The notes: generated by a model not told the origin, from the sequence alone. Counted from the first letter of the stretch, positions 8,938 to 21,430 are shown. The stretch is DNA of 64,000 bases from an uncultured Anaerolineae bacterium (GCA_937944445.1 CALDYP010000011.1:171553-235552), one strand, 5' to 3'. Made by a program: numbers and translations.

Positions 8938-9854
8938 GGTTGTTTCGTCTCCGTCAGCGTCAGGAAGACATCTTCAAGGCTGGCGTCCACGGCGCGCATC
9001 TCAACAATGGTGAACCCTTCTTGAGTAATCAGTCGCGACAAGGTGGGGCGTAAGTCAACATCTGACTTGGTCGTGATGAGGAAGCCGTCGTCCATCGCGC
9101 GCACGTGAACGACATCGGGGATCTTCCTCAAGAAGGCGCTGATGCGCGCGTCACTGCCGCCCTCCACCACCACAAAAACTTGCTGACGCCCTGCAAGCTG
9201 GCGACTGAGCGTCTCTGGCGTCCCTTCGCCAACGATTTGACCGTGGTTGATGATGATGACGCGGTCGCAGACCTGTTCAACCTCGCTCAGGATGTGACTG
9301 CTGAACAACACGGCGTGCCCCTCGCGCAGGCTGCGCACGGCGTCGCGCACCTCGATCACTTGGCGCGGGTCAATGCCGATGGTGGGTTCATCGAGGATGA
9401 TCACCGGCGGCTGATGTACGAGCGCCTGCGCGAGGCCGAGGCGCTGGCGCAGCCCTTTCGACAAGAAGCGAACGAGCTGCTTGCGGCGGTCGAGCAGTTG
9501 AAACTGTTCGAGCACCGCATGGACGCGAGCGCGCACGTCGCGTACGCCGCGCAGCTTCGCCCAAAAGGTAACGTAACCTTCGACAGTCATATCTGGGTAG
9601 ACCGGCACACGCTCTGGCATGTACCCGACGCGCTGACGCACGCTCATCGAATCCTCCACCACGTCAAAGCCGCAGATCTGGATTGTGCCTTCGGTGGGCG
9701 GCATAAAACCGGTGAGCATGCGCATAGTGGTCGTCTTGCCGGCTCCGTTCGGCCCCAGAAGGCCGACAATTTCGCCGGGTTCAACGCGAAAATTGATGCC
9801 CTTGACTGCGGTCATGTTCCCATAGCGTTTGACAAGGTTCTCAACTTCAATCAT
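8934..9854 (-). CDS. ABC transporter ATP-binding protein (GldA-like)
   Basis: The 306-residue protein is a complete nucleotide-binding domain. Walker A is GLLGPNGAGKTTTMRML (about 32-48). The Q-loop region is FMPPTEGTI. The ABC signature is degenerate (FLSKGLRQRLGLAQAL, where LSGGQ is usual). Walker B is VIILDEPTIGID, and the H-loop is LFSSHIL. The C-terminal extension resembles that of CcmA/GldA-type exporters. It is the first gene of the operon with the permease, GldG-like and DUF4340-like genes. Transported substrate unknown. Confidence 0.9.
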   Translation of the reverse strand: MIEVENLVKRYGNMTAVKGINFRVEPGEIVGLLGPNGAGKTTTMRMLTGFMPPTEGTIQICGFDVVEDSMSVRQRVGYMPERVPVYPDMTVEGYVTFWAKLRGVRDVRARVHAVLEQFQLLDRRKQLVRFLSKGLRQRLGLAQALVHQPPVIILDEPTIGIDPRQVIEVRDAVRSLREGHAVLFSSHILSEVEQVCDRVIIINHGQIVGEGTPETLSRQLAGRQQVFVVVEGGSDARISAFLRKIPDVVHVRAMDDGFLITTKSDVDLRPTLSRLITQEGFTIVEMRAVDASLEDVFLTLTETKQP

Positions 9855-9991
9855 GAAAGGCTAGCTCGTAGGATGCTCATGGCTTGGTCACAGTGTGCGC
9901 TGAGTTTGTAATGCGGCGCTAACGCAAATCTAATCCTAGCGGTGAAGACCCAGAGACGCCAGAAGCCTTAACAATTGTCAACATTTTCTTG

Positions 9992-10006
9992 TGTGCAACT
10001 TGCACA
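9992..10006. promoter_or_regulatory. Perfect palindrome TGTGCAACTTGCACA, candidate operator
   Basis: Two 7-bp arms (TGTGCAA/TTGCACA) flank a central C in the intergenic region between the divergent ABC operon and the arginine operon. Its centre lies about 80 bp upstream of the predicted arginine-operon transcription start, a position typical of activator sites. The same spaced half-sites (TGTGC-N5-GCACA) recur upstream of gltB at 44145-44159. The binding protein is unknown. Confidence 0.5.
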
Positions 10007-10043
10007 ATGAAATAACAAAACTGCCTAATTTTACGTTGGAAGT

Positions 10044-10072
10044 TTGACGAATGAAAGCGGATCGCATACACT
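10044..10072 (+). promoter_or_regulatory. Promoter of the arginine/carbamoyl-phosphate operon
   Basis: TTGACG (10044-10049) and TACACT (10067-10072) are separated by 17 bp, a near-consensus housekeeping promoter. Transcription would begin near 10079, giving a leader of about 190 nt that contains the peptide and attenuator described next. Confidence 0.8.
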
Positions 10073-10101
10073 ATCACAGCGTAGATCAAGGATGTGATCT
10101 G

Positions 10102-10152
10102 ATGCGTATGCCGGTACTAATTTGTATGGTGAGCCGCCGCCGCCCCCGTTAG
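10102..10152 (+). CDS. Arginine leader peptide (16 residues)
   Basis: A short reading frame, ATG to TAG, encodes MRMPVLICMVSRRRPR. Five of its 16 codons are arginine, and four of the last five (CGC CGC CGC CCC CGT) lie directly before the stop. An AAGGA ribosome site lies nine bases upstream. The frame sits between the promoter and an intrinsic terminator in front of argC. This is the classical arrangement of a leader peptide that senses charged tRNA-Arg by ribosome stalling. The regulatory role is inference from codon content, position and RNA folding; no experimental evidence is implied. Confidence 0.8.
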   Translation: MRMPVLICMVSRRRPR

Positions 10153-10154
10153 AC

Positions 10155-10250
10155 CATGAGGTTCTATGGGAGGTGTCGTTGATGGTTGATGCGACATTCG
10201 GACGATGACAAAGCCCTGACCTCATGACTGTGACGAGGCGGGGCTTTTTT
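10155..10250 (+). promoter_or_regulatory. Transcription attenuator (antiterminator/terminator) before argC
   Basis: CATGAGGT (10155-10162), just after the leader stop codon, is exactly complementary to ACCTCATG (10219-10226). The latter overlaps the 5' arm of an intrinsic terminator: AAAGCCC 10210-10216 with GGGCTTT 10241-10247, and CCTC 10220-10223 with GAGG 10235-10238, followed by six T. The two folds exclude each other. A ribosome stalled on the Arg codons (10135-10149) would leave 10155-10162 free to form the antiterminator. A ribosome at the stop codon would cover it and allow termination. Confidence 0.8.
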
Positions 10251-10269
10251 ATGAAGAGGAGCGAGCAGG

Positions 10270-11271
10270 ATGAGCGGTGTGCTGCGGGTGGGGGTGTTTG
10301 GCGCGTCGGGCTACACAGGGTTAGATTTGATCGAGCTGCTGGCCAAGCATGAAGCGGTGCGCGTGGTGTTTGCAACGTCCAACACCTACGCCAATCAGAA
10401 CGTGCCGGGGACAGACCTGCATTACATCCCTAGTGAGCAAGCCGACCTCAGCAGCGTAGACGCAGTGTTCTTGGCGCTGCCGCACAAGACATCTGCCCAG
10501 TTTGCGCGGCGCGCAGTGGATGCGGGCGTCAAAGTGATTGACCTCTCCGCGGATTTGCGCATCGACGATCCAGAGGTGTATGCGGCATGGTATGGCCCAC
10601 ACCCGCACCCTGAACTGCTGCCAGTGCCCTACGGCCTACCAGAGATACACCGTGACCGCTTGCGAGATGCGCCCATTGTGGCCGCGCCCGGCTGCTATGC
10701 GACGGCTACGCTGCTGGGTCTCTATCCGCTGCTGCAATCCAACGGCTTGGAGCTGACCGCCCCGATCATCGTAGACGCCAAGAGCGGCGTGAGCGGCGCA
10801 GGGCGCAGCCCGAGCGAGCGCACGCACTTCGTGGAGGTGTACGGCAACCTCGCGCCCTATAATACTGGGCGCGCACACCGCCACATCGCCGAGATCGAAC
10901 AGGAGATCAACCGCTTCGGCGCGTATGGCAGCCCGCTCATCTTCACGCCGCATCTGCTGCCAGTGGATCGAGGTTTGATGGCCAGCTTGTACGTCACGCC
11001 GAGCTACAATATGGCGGCTGATCGTGTTCACAACTTGTACAGCAACGTCTATGCCGATGAGCCGCTGGTGCACGTGCTGCCGCCCGGCGAGAACGCCACG
11101 CTGCGTCACGCTGTCCGCACGAATCTGTGCGTGATCAGCGTGCAGCCCGTCACCGATCAAGTGGTGTACATCACCAGCGTGATCGACAACCTGCGCAAAG
11201 GGGCGTCGTCACAGGCAGTGCAGTGCTTCAACTTGATGATGGGGCTGCCTGAAACGATGGGGTTGATCTGA
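10270..11271 (+). CDS. argC: N-acetyl-gamma-glutamyl-phosphate reductase
   Basis: The 333-residue protein catalyses the NADPH-dependent reduction of N-acetylglutamyl phosphate to the semialdehyde, the third step of arginine synthesis. It has the N-terminal Rossmann motif GVFGASGYTGLDL, the active-site cysteine in APGCYATATLLG (Cys142), and KSGVSGAGRSP in the catalytic domain. Full length for the family. It is the first structural gene after the attenuator, with a purine-rich ribosome site (GAGGAGCGAGCAGG). Its stop overlaps the argB start by one base. Confidence 0.96.
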   Translation: MSGVLRVGVFGASGYTGLDLIELLAKHEAVRVVFATSNTYANQNVPGTDLHYIPSEQADLSSVDAVFLALPHKTSAQFARRAVDAGVKVIDLSADLRIDDPEVYAAWYGPHPHPELLPVPYGLPEIHRDRLRDAPIVAAPGCYATATLLGLYPLLQSNGLELTAPIIVDAKSGVSGAGRSPSERTHFVEVYGNLAPYNTGRAHRHIAEIEQEINRFGAYGSPLIFTPHLLPVDRGLMASLYVTPSYNMAADRVHNLYSNVYADEPLVHVLPPGENATLRHAVRTNLCVISVQPVTDQVVYITSVIDNLRKGASSQAVQCFNLMMGLPETMGLI

Positions 11272-12026
11272 TGCGGCCAGTGGTAATCAAGATCAGCGGC
11301 CATGAGCTGAACGACGACGATTTCTTGCAGGCCTTCGCGCAGGTCGTCAAAGCGCAGCCTGAGCCGGTGGTCGTCGTCCACGGCGGCGGACGGGACATCA
11401 CAACCTATCAGGAACGACTCGGTATCGTACCGCGCTTCGTGCAAGGGCTGCGTGTGACGGACGCTGAATCGCTGGCGATTGCGGAGATGGTGTTGTGCGG
11501 GCTTGTCAACAAGCGGCTGGTGCGGTGCTTGCTAAACGTGGGGCTGGACGCGCTCGGCGTGAGCGGGGTGGATCGTGGGCTGGTGCGCGCGCGCAAGCTC
11601 ATCGCCGATGAGGACATGCTCTTTACTGGAGAGGTAGAGGCAGTCCACGTGCAGCCGCTGTTGGAGTGGCTGATGCAGGGAGTCACGCCGGTGATCGCCC
11701 CAATCTGTCTGGGCTGTAACAGCAGCTTGAACGTGAACGCGGACGCGGTGGCGGCGGCGGTGGCGCGCGCGATTGGCGCACAGCGATTGGTCTACTTGAC
11801 CAACGTCGAGGGCGTGCTGGACGACGAACGACGATGCGTGCCGCGCTTGACGACGCATCAGGCGCAGGCGTGGATGGCGAGCGGCGTCATTTCTGGTGGG
11901 ATGATCCCTAAGGTGACGACGGCGCTAGCCTGCGCTGAACAGGGCGTCGCGGCGGTCATCACGAATCTGCAGGGCTTACAAACGCACGGTGGCACAGTGA
12001 TTGAGCGAGAGAAGAGCGATGGTTGA
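11271..12026 (+). CDS. argB: Acetylglutamate kinase
   Basis: The 251-residue amino-acid kinase phosphorylates N-acetylglutamate. Visible motifs are the N-terminal KISGHEL, VVVHGGGRDI (substrate loop), NVNADAVAAAVA, and GGMIPKV near the C-terminus. It is slightly short and lacks the N-terminal helix associated with hexameric, arginine-inhibited ArgB, so allosteric feedback may be absent (inference). That would fit with control by the leader attenuator. No LysW gene is nearby, which favours arginine rather than lysine synthesis. Confidence 0.93.
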   Translation: MRPVVIKISGHELNDDDFLQAFAQVVKAQPEPVVVVHGGGRDITTYQERLGIVPRFVQGLRVTDAESLAIAEMVLCGLVNKRLVRCLLNVGLDALGVSGVDRGLVRARKLIADEDMLFTGEVEAVHVQPLLEWLMQGVTPVIAPICLGCNSSLNVNADAVAAAVARAIGAQRLVYLTNVEGVLDDERRCVPRLTTHQAQAWMASGVISGGMIPKVTTALACAEQGVAAVITNLQGLQTHGGTVIEREKSDG

Positions 12027-13221
12027 GACAACGGTTCCACGGACATTGATTGAACAAGAACACCAATACCTTGTGCAGACGTATGGGCGGCCTGATTTTG
12101 TGCTGGTGCGCGGGGAGGGCATGACGCTCTACGACGACGCCGGGCGCGCCTATGCGGATTGGGTGGCCGGGATTGCCGTCAACGCGCTGGGCTACAACGA
12201 TGCAGGCGTCCAAGCCGAGATCCAAGCGGGGCTGCAAAATGGCCTGATTCATCTGAGCAACCTCTACCACAACGCGCCGATGATCGAGCTGGCGCGGGTG
12301 CTGGTGGAAAAATCGTTTGCAGATCGCGTATTCTTTGCCAACAGCGGCACAGAGGCCAACGAGGGCGCGCTGAAGTTTGCGCGGCGAGTGGCTTACAACG
12401 CGGGTAAGCCCGACAAGATCGAGTTCATCACCTTCGATCACGGGTTCCACGGGCGCAGCATGGGGTCGTTGAGCATGACGCCCAAAGAGAAGTATCAGAA
12501 GCCGTTCAAGCCGCTGTTGCCCGGCGTGCAGGTGGCGGAGTTTAACAACATCGAGAGCGTGCGCGCGCTCATCAGCGACAAGACCTGCGCGGTGATGATT
12601 GAGCCGATTCAGGGTGAGGGGGGGATTCACGAGGCATCGGCGGAGTTTTTGAGAGAGCTGCGCACCTTGTGCGACGAACACAACACGGTGCTGATCTTCG
12701 ACGAAGTGCAGTGCGGCGTTGGGCGGACGGGGGCGCTGTGGGCGCACGAAGCGAGCGGCGTGACGCCCGACATCATGACGGTGGCGAAGCCGCTAGCGGC
12801 TGGCCTGCCGATTGGCGCGATCTTGGTCACGCAGCGCATCGCGGACAACATCAGCGCGGGCGATCACGGCAGCACGTTCGCAGGCGGCCCGCTCATCACG
12901 CGCGTGGCTAAGTACGTTGTGGAGCGCATCAGCGAGCCGGCGTTCCTTGCCCACGTGCGTGAGGTGGGCGAGTACCTTCAAGAACGGCTGAGCGAGATCA
13001 ACAGCCCGTTGATCACGGACATTCGCGGGCGCGGCCTGATGGTAGGCGTCGAGATGAGCATGGACGTGTCGCCGGTGGTCAAGCTGGGGTATGAGCACGG
13101 GCTGCTGCTGGTCAACGCTGGGCCGAACGTCATTCGCCTTGTGCCGCCCTTGATTGCCACGAAAAGTGACGTAGATCACTTAGTGGCCAAGCTCACGATC
13201 ATCTTGGAGTCGCTTTCATGA
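12019..13221 (+). CDS. argD: Acetylornithine aminotransferase
   Basis: The 400-residue class-III PLP aminotransferase converts N-acetylglutamate semialdehyde to N-acetylornithine. It shows FFANSGTEANEGALKFAR (PLP phosphate site), FHGRSMGSLS, LIFDEVQCGVGRTG, and the Schiff-base lysine in TVAKPLAAGLPIGA. The start is set at the ATG at 12019, overlapping the end of argB by eight bases; a TTG at 12001 is also in frame but less likely. Acetylornithine as substrate is inferred from the operon. Confidence 0.94.
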   Translation: MVETTVPRTLIEQEHQYLVQTYGRPDFVLVRGEGMTLYDDAGRAYADWVAGIAVNALGYNDAGVQAEIQAGLQNGLIHLSNLYHNAPMIELARVLVEKSFADRVFFANSGTEANEGALKFARRVAYNAGKPDKIEFITFDHGFHGRSMGSLSMTPKEKYQKPFKPLLPGVQVAEFNNIESVRALISDKTCAVMIEPIQGEGGIHEASAEFLRELRTLCDEHNTVLIFDEVQCGVGRTGALWAHEASGVTPDIMTVAKPLAAGLPIGAILVTQRIADNISAGDHGSTFAGGPLITRVAKYVVERISEPAFLAHVREVGEYLQERLSEINSPLITDIRGRGLMVGVEMSMDVSPVVKLGYEHGLLLVNAGPNVIRLVPPLIATKSDVDHLVAKLTIILESLS

Positions 13222-14450
13222 AGCAAACGGCTGATTTGAAGCCTCAGCGCGTGCGCGGGTTCACGGTGGCCGGCGTCCACGCGGGGATGAAGAAAAACGG
13301 CGCGCTGGACTTTGCGTTAATCGTCGCCGACCGCGATTGTGTCGCTGCGGGGGTCTTCACGAAGAACCAGAGCAAAGCTGCGCCCGTCTTGGTCAGCCAA
13401 GAGCACCTCGCGGCGCGCGCGACGAGCATCCGCGCGGTAGCGATCAACACGACGAGCGCCAACGCGATGACGGGCCGCGTAGGCGTTGAAAACGCACGGA
13501 TTACGGCACGTATGGTGGCCGCCAAGTTGGGTGTTCAGCCGGAGCAGGTGCTGGTGATGTCGACCGGCGTCATCGGGACGCACCTGCCGATGCCCAAGAT
13601 CGAGCAGGGGATCGAGTTGGCTTTTGCTCAGTTGGGCGCGGATTGGGAGTCCGCCGCGCGTGGGATCATGACCACAGACACGCGCCCCAAGATGGCCAGT
13701 TTGCGCGTCTTGAGCGCTGACGGCGAGTACACGATCACCGGCATCAGCAAAGGGGCGGGTATGATCGCGCCCAACATGGCTACGATGTTGGGGGTGATCG
13801 TCACGGACGCCGAGTTGAGCCGCGAACACGCGATGATTGCGCTGCGCTTTGCCACCGACCGCAGCTTCAACCGCATCGTCGTTGACGGCGACACCAGCAC
13901 CAACGACGCCGTGTTCCTGCTAGCGAGCGGGGCGAGCGGGGTGCACCTGCGGACGACGGCGGACATGCATCAGTTCAATGAAGCGCTGCTGATCGTGGCA
14001 CAGTCGCTGGCGCAGCAGATCGTGCGCGACGGCGAGGGAGCGACCAAGTTCATCACGTTGGAGGTGGTGGGGGCGCGTTCAGACGCTGAGGCGCACGCCA
14101 TCGGCCACACGATTGCCGCATCACCGTTGGTCAAGACGGCTTTCTACGGCGGGGATGCCAACTGGGGGCGGATCGTTGCAGCGGCGGGGCGCGCCCCGGC
14201 GCTGTTCAACCCGGATACGGCGCGTTTGCTCATCGGGCGCGGGGAGGCTCTGACGGATGACGCGCCCGGCCTGCTGCTGTTTGAGAACGGCCTGCCAACT
14301 CGTTACAGCGAAGCGGAGGCCAGCGCGATCTTCCGCGAGGCGGACATCATCGTGCGGCTGGAGCTGGGCTTGGGGAACGGCGCGGCCACCGTCTGGACGT
14401 GCGACCTCAGCCATGAGTACGTGTCAATCAACGGGGATTACCGGTCGTAG
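13218..14450 (+). CDS. argJ: Glutamate N-acetyltransferase / amino-acid acetyltransferase
   Basis: The 410-residue protein moves the acetyl group from acetylornithine to glutamate, closing the cyclic arginine pathway, and may also make acetylglutamate from acetyl-CoA. The self-cleavage site is visible in GAGMIAPNMATMLG; cleavage before Thr189 creates the nucleophile that starts the beta chain. Other family landmarks are TTSANAMTG and NWGRIVAAAGRA. Its ATG overlaps the argD stop (ATGA). No separate argA was seen in the window. Confidence 0.95.
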   Translation: MKQTADLKPQRVRGFTVAGVHAGMKKNGALDFALIVADRDCVAAGVFTKNQSKAAPVLVSQEHLAARATSIRAVAINTTSANAMTGRVGVENARITARMVAAKLGVQPEQVLVMSTGVIGTHLPMPKIEQGIELAFAQLGADWESAARGIMTTDTRPKMASLRVLSADGEYTITGISKGAGMIAPNMATMLGVIVTDAELSREHAMIALRFATDRSFNRIVVDGDTSTNDAVFLLASGASGVHLRTTADMHQFNEALLIVAQSLAQQIVRDGEGATKFITLEVVGARSDAEAHAIGHTIAASPLVKTAFYGGDANWGRIVAAAGRAPALFNPDTARLLIGRGEALTDDAPGLLLFENGLPTRYSEAEASAIFREADIIVRLELGLGNGAATVWTCDLSHEYVSINGDYRS

Positions 14451-14459
14451 GAGATGACG

Positions 14460-15603
14460 ATGCAGAAGAAGGGCGTTCTGGCGCTGGAAGATGGGTCGGT
14501 GTTCAGCGGGCTGGGCTTTGGCGTAGAGGGGGTCAAAGCTGGTGAACTTGTCTTCAACACCTCTATGACTGGTTATCAGGAGATTTTGACCGACCCATCC
14601 TATTACGAGCAGATCGTGACGATGACCGTGCCCCACGTGGGCAACACCGGCATCAACCTTGAAGATGTCGAGTCGTCGCGGGTGTGGGTGAGCGGCTTTG
14701 TGGTGCGGGCGCTCAGCCCGGTCATCAGCAGTTGGCGCAACAAGGGCAGTCTTGACGCCTATTTGCGCGAACAAGGCGTCATCGGCCTGACCGAGATGCC
14801 GACGCGCGCCATCGTGCGCCACATCCGTGAGAAGGGGGCGATGCGCGCGGTGGTCGCGCACGGTGAGGCTGCCCATGACACGGCAGCGCTCGTTGAGATG
14901 GCGCGCACGAGCCTTGACATGAGCGGGGCAAACCTCGTCGACGCGGTCACGACAGCGGAGCCATACAACTGGGTGGAGCCGAGCAACTCCCAATGGTATG
15001 GCGCTCATGCGATTGCCGACAGCCGCCCGCTGATCGTCGCGTATGACTACGGCATCAAGCACAACATCTTGCGCATGATGGCGGATCGCGGCCTGCGGGT
15101 GACGGTCGTCCCGGCGCAGACGCCGCACCGCGAGGTGTTGGCGATGAACCCGGCGGGGGTCTTCTTGAGCAACGGGCCGGGCGACCCGGCGGCTGTCACT
15201 TACGCGGTTGACAACATTCGCGGGCTGCTGGGACAAGTGCCGATCTTTGGCATTTGTTTGGGGCATCAACTGCTTGCGCTGGCTTTGGGGGGCAAGACGG
15301 AGAAGATGCGCTTTGGGCATCGGGGCGGCAACCAACCGGTAAAAAACCTGCTGACTGGCGTCGTGGAGATCAGCGCGCACAATCATGGGTTTGCCGTCAC
15401 GCCTGACAGCGACTTGCGGGGTGGGGAAGTGACCCACATCAACTTGAATGACAACACGATTGAAGGGCTGCGCCACGTTGAACTGAAGGCCTTCAGCGTC
15501 CAATATCACCCAGAAGCATCGCCCGGCCCGCACGACTCGCTTTACTTGTTTGACGAGTTTGTGAAAGCCGTGGAGCAGAACGCAGCAGAGCAAGGAGCGA
15601 TGA

Positions 15604-15611
<8 letters not shown>
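14460..15611 (+). CDS. carA: Carbamoyl-phosphate synthase small (glutaminase) subunit
   Basis: The 383-residue subunit hydrolyses glutamine and channels ammonia to CarB. The N-terminal CPSase domain includes [17 protein letters not shown]. The C-terminal class-I amidotransferase contains the catalytic cysteine in [11 protein letters not shown] (Cys266) and the His-Glu pair in [11 protein letters not shown]. The ATG at 14460 is chosen because AGGAG lies six bases upstream; the ATG at 14454 abuts that site. Placement behind argJ ties carbamoyl phosphate production to the arginine attenuator, although pyrimidine synthesis also needs it. Confidence 0.95.
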
Positions 15612-18794
<3,183 letters not shown>

Positions 18795-18807
<13 letters not shown>

Positions 18808-20552
18808 GATTGGTTCGTTCCGAGCGTGCCCGGGTGGTAGCGTTCCAACACGCTGCCACCGATGAACTCGCGCAGCAAGGATGTATCTGGGATCATGGCG
18901 AGCTGCTCTGAGTTGAGCGGCTCGACCCAACTCAAGAACGACAGCAGTCGGTTGGCCTCGACGTGCTGCGGCGTCCCAAATGTCACCTGCTGCAGCAGCG
19001 GCTCGGCAAAGGGGCGCAGAGCCGCCAGCTCGTAGGTGAGGCCACTGTCGAACAGCGCATCAGCGTTTTCTTGATGGGGAAAGATGTTGCGCGTTTCCCC
19101 GCGGCGCACGCTCTGCCAGCGGCTGATGGTGTCGCTGGCAGAGTAACCGCGGGTGCGCGCGTCGCGCACGATGCGCCGCAGCAGGCGAACATCAGACGTG
19201 GAGACGCGGTTGTGCCGATCAAGGTTGAGCTGTGTGAGCATCGACACGTAGAGATGGTGAATGTTGCTGTGTGGCAGGGCGGCGAACAGGCGCGGGTTGA
19301 GGCCGTGGATACCCTCCGTGACGATGATTTGATTGGGCAGCAAGCGCACGGCTGCCCCTGCTTCGCCTTTGCCTGTGAAGAAGTTGAACTTAGGCAGTTG
19401 AACTTCTTCACCCGCCATCAGGCGATGCATCACGTCGTTGAGCAGGGGCAAGTTGATGGCCTCAAGCGCTTCGAAGTCGTAATCCCCGTTGGCGTCGCGT
19501 GGGGTGTGTTCACGGTCGACGAAGAAGTTGTCCAGTTCGATGGTCAAAGGCTGAATCCCCAACGCCATGAGCTGAATCGCGAGCCGTTTGCTAAACGTCG
19601 TCTTGCCTGACGAAGACGGGCCAGCGATCGTAATCAGCTTGACGCCGTGGTGGATACGCTGGGCGATGTCTTGCGCGATGTTGCCGATGTGTTGTTCTTG
19701 CAGCGCTTCAGCGATGAGGATGACCTCTTGAATGCCATGTGTGCGAGTGATCTGGTTCAACCGCCCCACATCCATTACGCCGAGGCGGTCGAGCGCTTCG
19801 TTTGCTTCCTTGAACACAACGTCCATCTTGCTTTGTCCGGTCAGGGGTGTGAGCGTGTCCGAGGTGTCTTGCTGGGGGTATTGCAGAATGAACCCACCGC
19901 CAGTTGGCAGGAGCCGAAAGTGCTGCAAATGACCCGTAGAAGGGAGCATATACCCGTAGTAATAATCTTGGTAGCCGCGCAGTTCGTACAGAGCGAGGGT
20001 GTCGCGATTGCGTGATTCGAGCAGCCGCAGCTTGTCGTGATCGCCGCGTTGTTCGAAGATTTGAAGCGCCTCTTGCAGAGGAACAACCCGCCGAGTGATT
20101 GGACTGTCGGCGGTGACGATCATCCGCATGTGCTGTTCAATGCGCGCAAGCATCGCCTCATCAGGGGGTGGGCAGCCGAGGAACTTACAGAAATAGCCCC
20201 CATTCGGGATGGCGTAACTCACATCGACAATCAGATCAGGATACAACTCATACACGGCGACGACCAGCAGCAGCACCAGCGAGCGGCGGTAAATGCGCGC
20301 GCCGTCTGGATCGACAACGGTGATGGGCGATGCGGAGATGTCGCGCGTTGGCACGTAGCTCAACTCGCGCAGCCTGCCATCCACCACTGCGGCGGCGATG
20401 GGGGGCTGGGCTGGCAGCCAATTGTTTGTAACTGCTGCTTGAAACAAGGTATGCAGTGTCGTCCCGTGGGGTGCGGCAAGCACGCGGCCATCAGGCAGTG
20501 TCATCTGAACATCAGCACGAGGTAGGCTCAATACTACAATGTTGGAAGTCAT
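18795..20552 (-). CDS. TGS-like domain fused to uridine kinase-family kinase
   Basis: The 585-residue protein has an N-terminal TGS-like ubiquitin-fold region ([20 protein letters not shown]). A middle region recalls threonyl-tRNA-synthetase second domains ([17 protein letters not shown]). The C-terminal half is a uridine kinase/phosphoribulokinase P-loop NTPase: [19 protein letters not shown] around 288-306, then [15 protein letters not shown] and [11 protein letters not shown]. Such fusions are known in several phyla and are usually annotated as nucleoside kinase; the substrate is not proven. Convergent with carB, divergent from the FHA gene. Confidence 0.8.
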
Positions 20553-20611
20553 AATATTCGGGATTCACTTTCGTTATCAATGTCATTGTTGAGACGAAGC
20601 TGCAAAATCTA

Positions 20612-20640
20612 TGCTATACTGCAATTACACTGTTGGTCAA
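20612..20640. promoter_or_regulatory. Overlapping divergent promoters (kinase gene / FHA gene)
   Basis: On the minus strand TTGACC (20640-20635) and TATAGC (20618-20613), 16 bp apart, point to the kinase gene. On the plus strand an extended -10, TGCTATACT (20612-20620), occupies nearly the same bases and points to the FHA gene. The two -10 elements share the core TATA, so polymerase binding to one should exclude the other. Confidence 0.5.
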
Positions 20641-20661
20641 TTTTGGTAAGTGTGTTCAGAC

Positions 20662-21363
20662 ATGGCACAAGACGCGCAGAATGGAAACATCACAGAACCA
20701 TCTGATCAGGGTTCTAGCCCTGAATCTACCAAAGCTACCGGTAGCTTGTCTACCGACGAGATGAAACCGGTCAACAAGTCTGGCGTCATTCGGCCGCTGC
20801 GTCCCCTATCAAGCGAGACAAAAACCGCCTCAATCAATCCAGTTGACACAGAACCGGCGGTGAAGTTTGACTTGCCGCGCGCTGAGTCCGTCCCACACCG
20901 CCCTGATGCGCTGCCAGATCGCCCGCTAGCCAAGCCTGACCCAACCCGTGAGACGGCAGTTTTATCCGATAACAACCCCATTATGCGGCGGATGATGAGC
21001 CGTACCACGCAAGGCAGCACATCCCGACTCGGCGAAGGACGCGAGGTGCTGCTCGTGATTCGTGGGATGGTGGAACGGGTGATGATGGTGGAGGGCAAGA
21101 GCTACAAGCTGGGCCGTTTTGAACTCAGCACGCGCAAGGAAGAAGAGATCGATTTGTCGCCGTATGGGGCGTTGGATCGCGGGGTGTCGCGCGTTCACGC
21201 TCAACTGACCTTGCACAACGATCAGATTTACATCACGGATCTGACCAGCACCAACGGCACCTATCTCGGCGGGCAGCGCTTGAAACCGAATGAGGCAACG
21301 CTGCTGCGCAAAGGGGATGAGCTGCTGATTGGCCGCCTGCCCGTACAAGTCTTGTTTCGTTAG
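20662..21363 (+). CDS. FHA-domain protein with disordered N-terminus
   Basis: The 233-residue protein has a polar, proline/serine/threonine-rich N-terminal half (about 1-110). A C-terminal forkhead-associated domain follows: YKLGRFELSTR, then DRGVSRVHAQL with the phosphothreonine-binding Arg/Ser pattern, then DLTSTNGTYLGGQRL. FHA domains bind phosphothreonine peptides, implying Ser/Thr kinase signalling; no kinase gene is adjacent. The start is the ATG at 20662; a GTG four codons upstream is also in frame. Not certainly cotranscribed with hpt, 67 bp downstream. Confidence 0.8.
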   Translation: MAQDAQNGNITEPSDQGSSPESTKATGSLSTDEMKPVNKSGVIRPLRPLSSETKTASINPVDTEPAVKFDLPRAESVPHRPDALPDRPLAKPDPTRETAVLSDNNPIMRRMMSRTTQGSTSRLGEGREVLLVIRGMVERVMMVEGKSYKLGRFELSTRKEEEIDLSPYGALDRGVSRVHAQLTLHNDQIYITDLTSTNGTYLGGQRLKPNEATLLRKGDELLIGRLPVQVLFR

Positions 21364-21430
21364 CTGCTGCCTACATCTTCTGCTGCTTTCGCGCTACAAT
21401 CCCCAGCGTCATCTTGGGCTTGGTGGGTTT

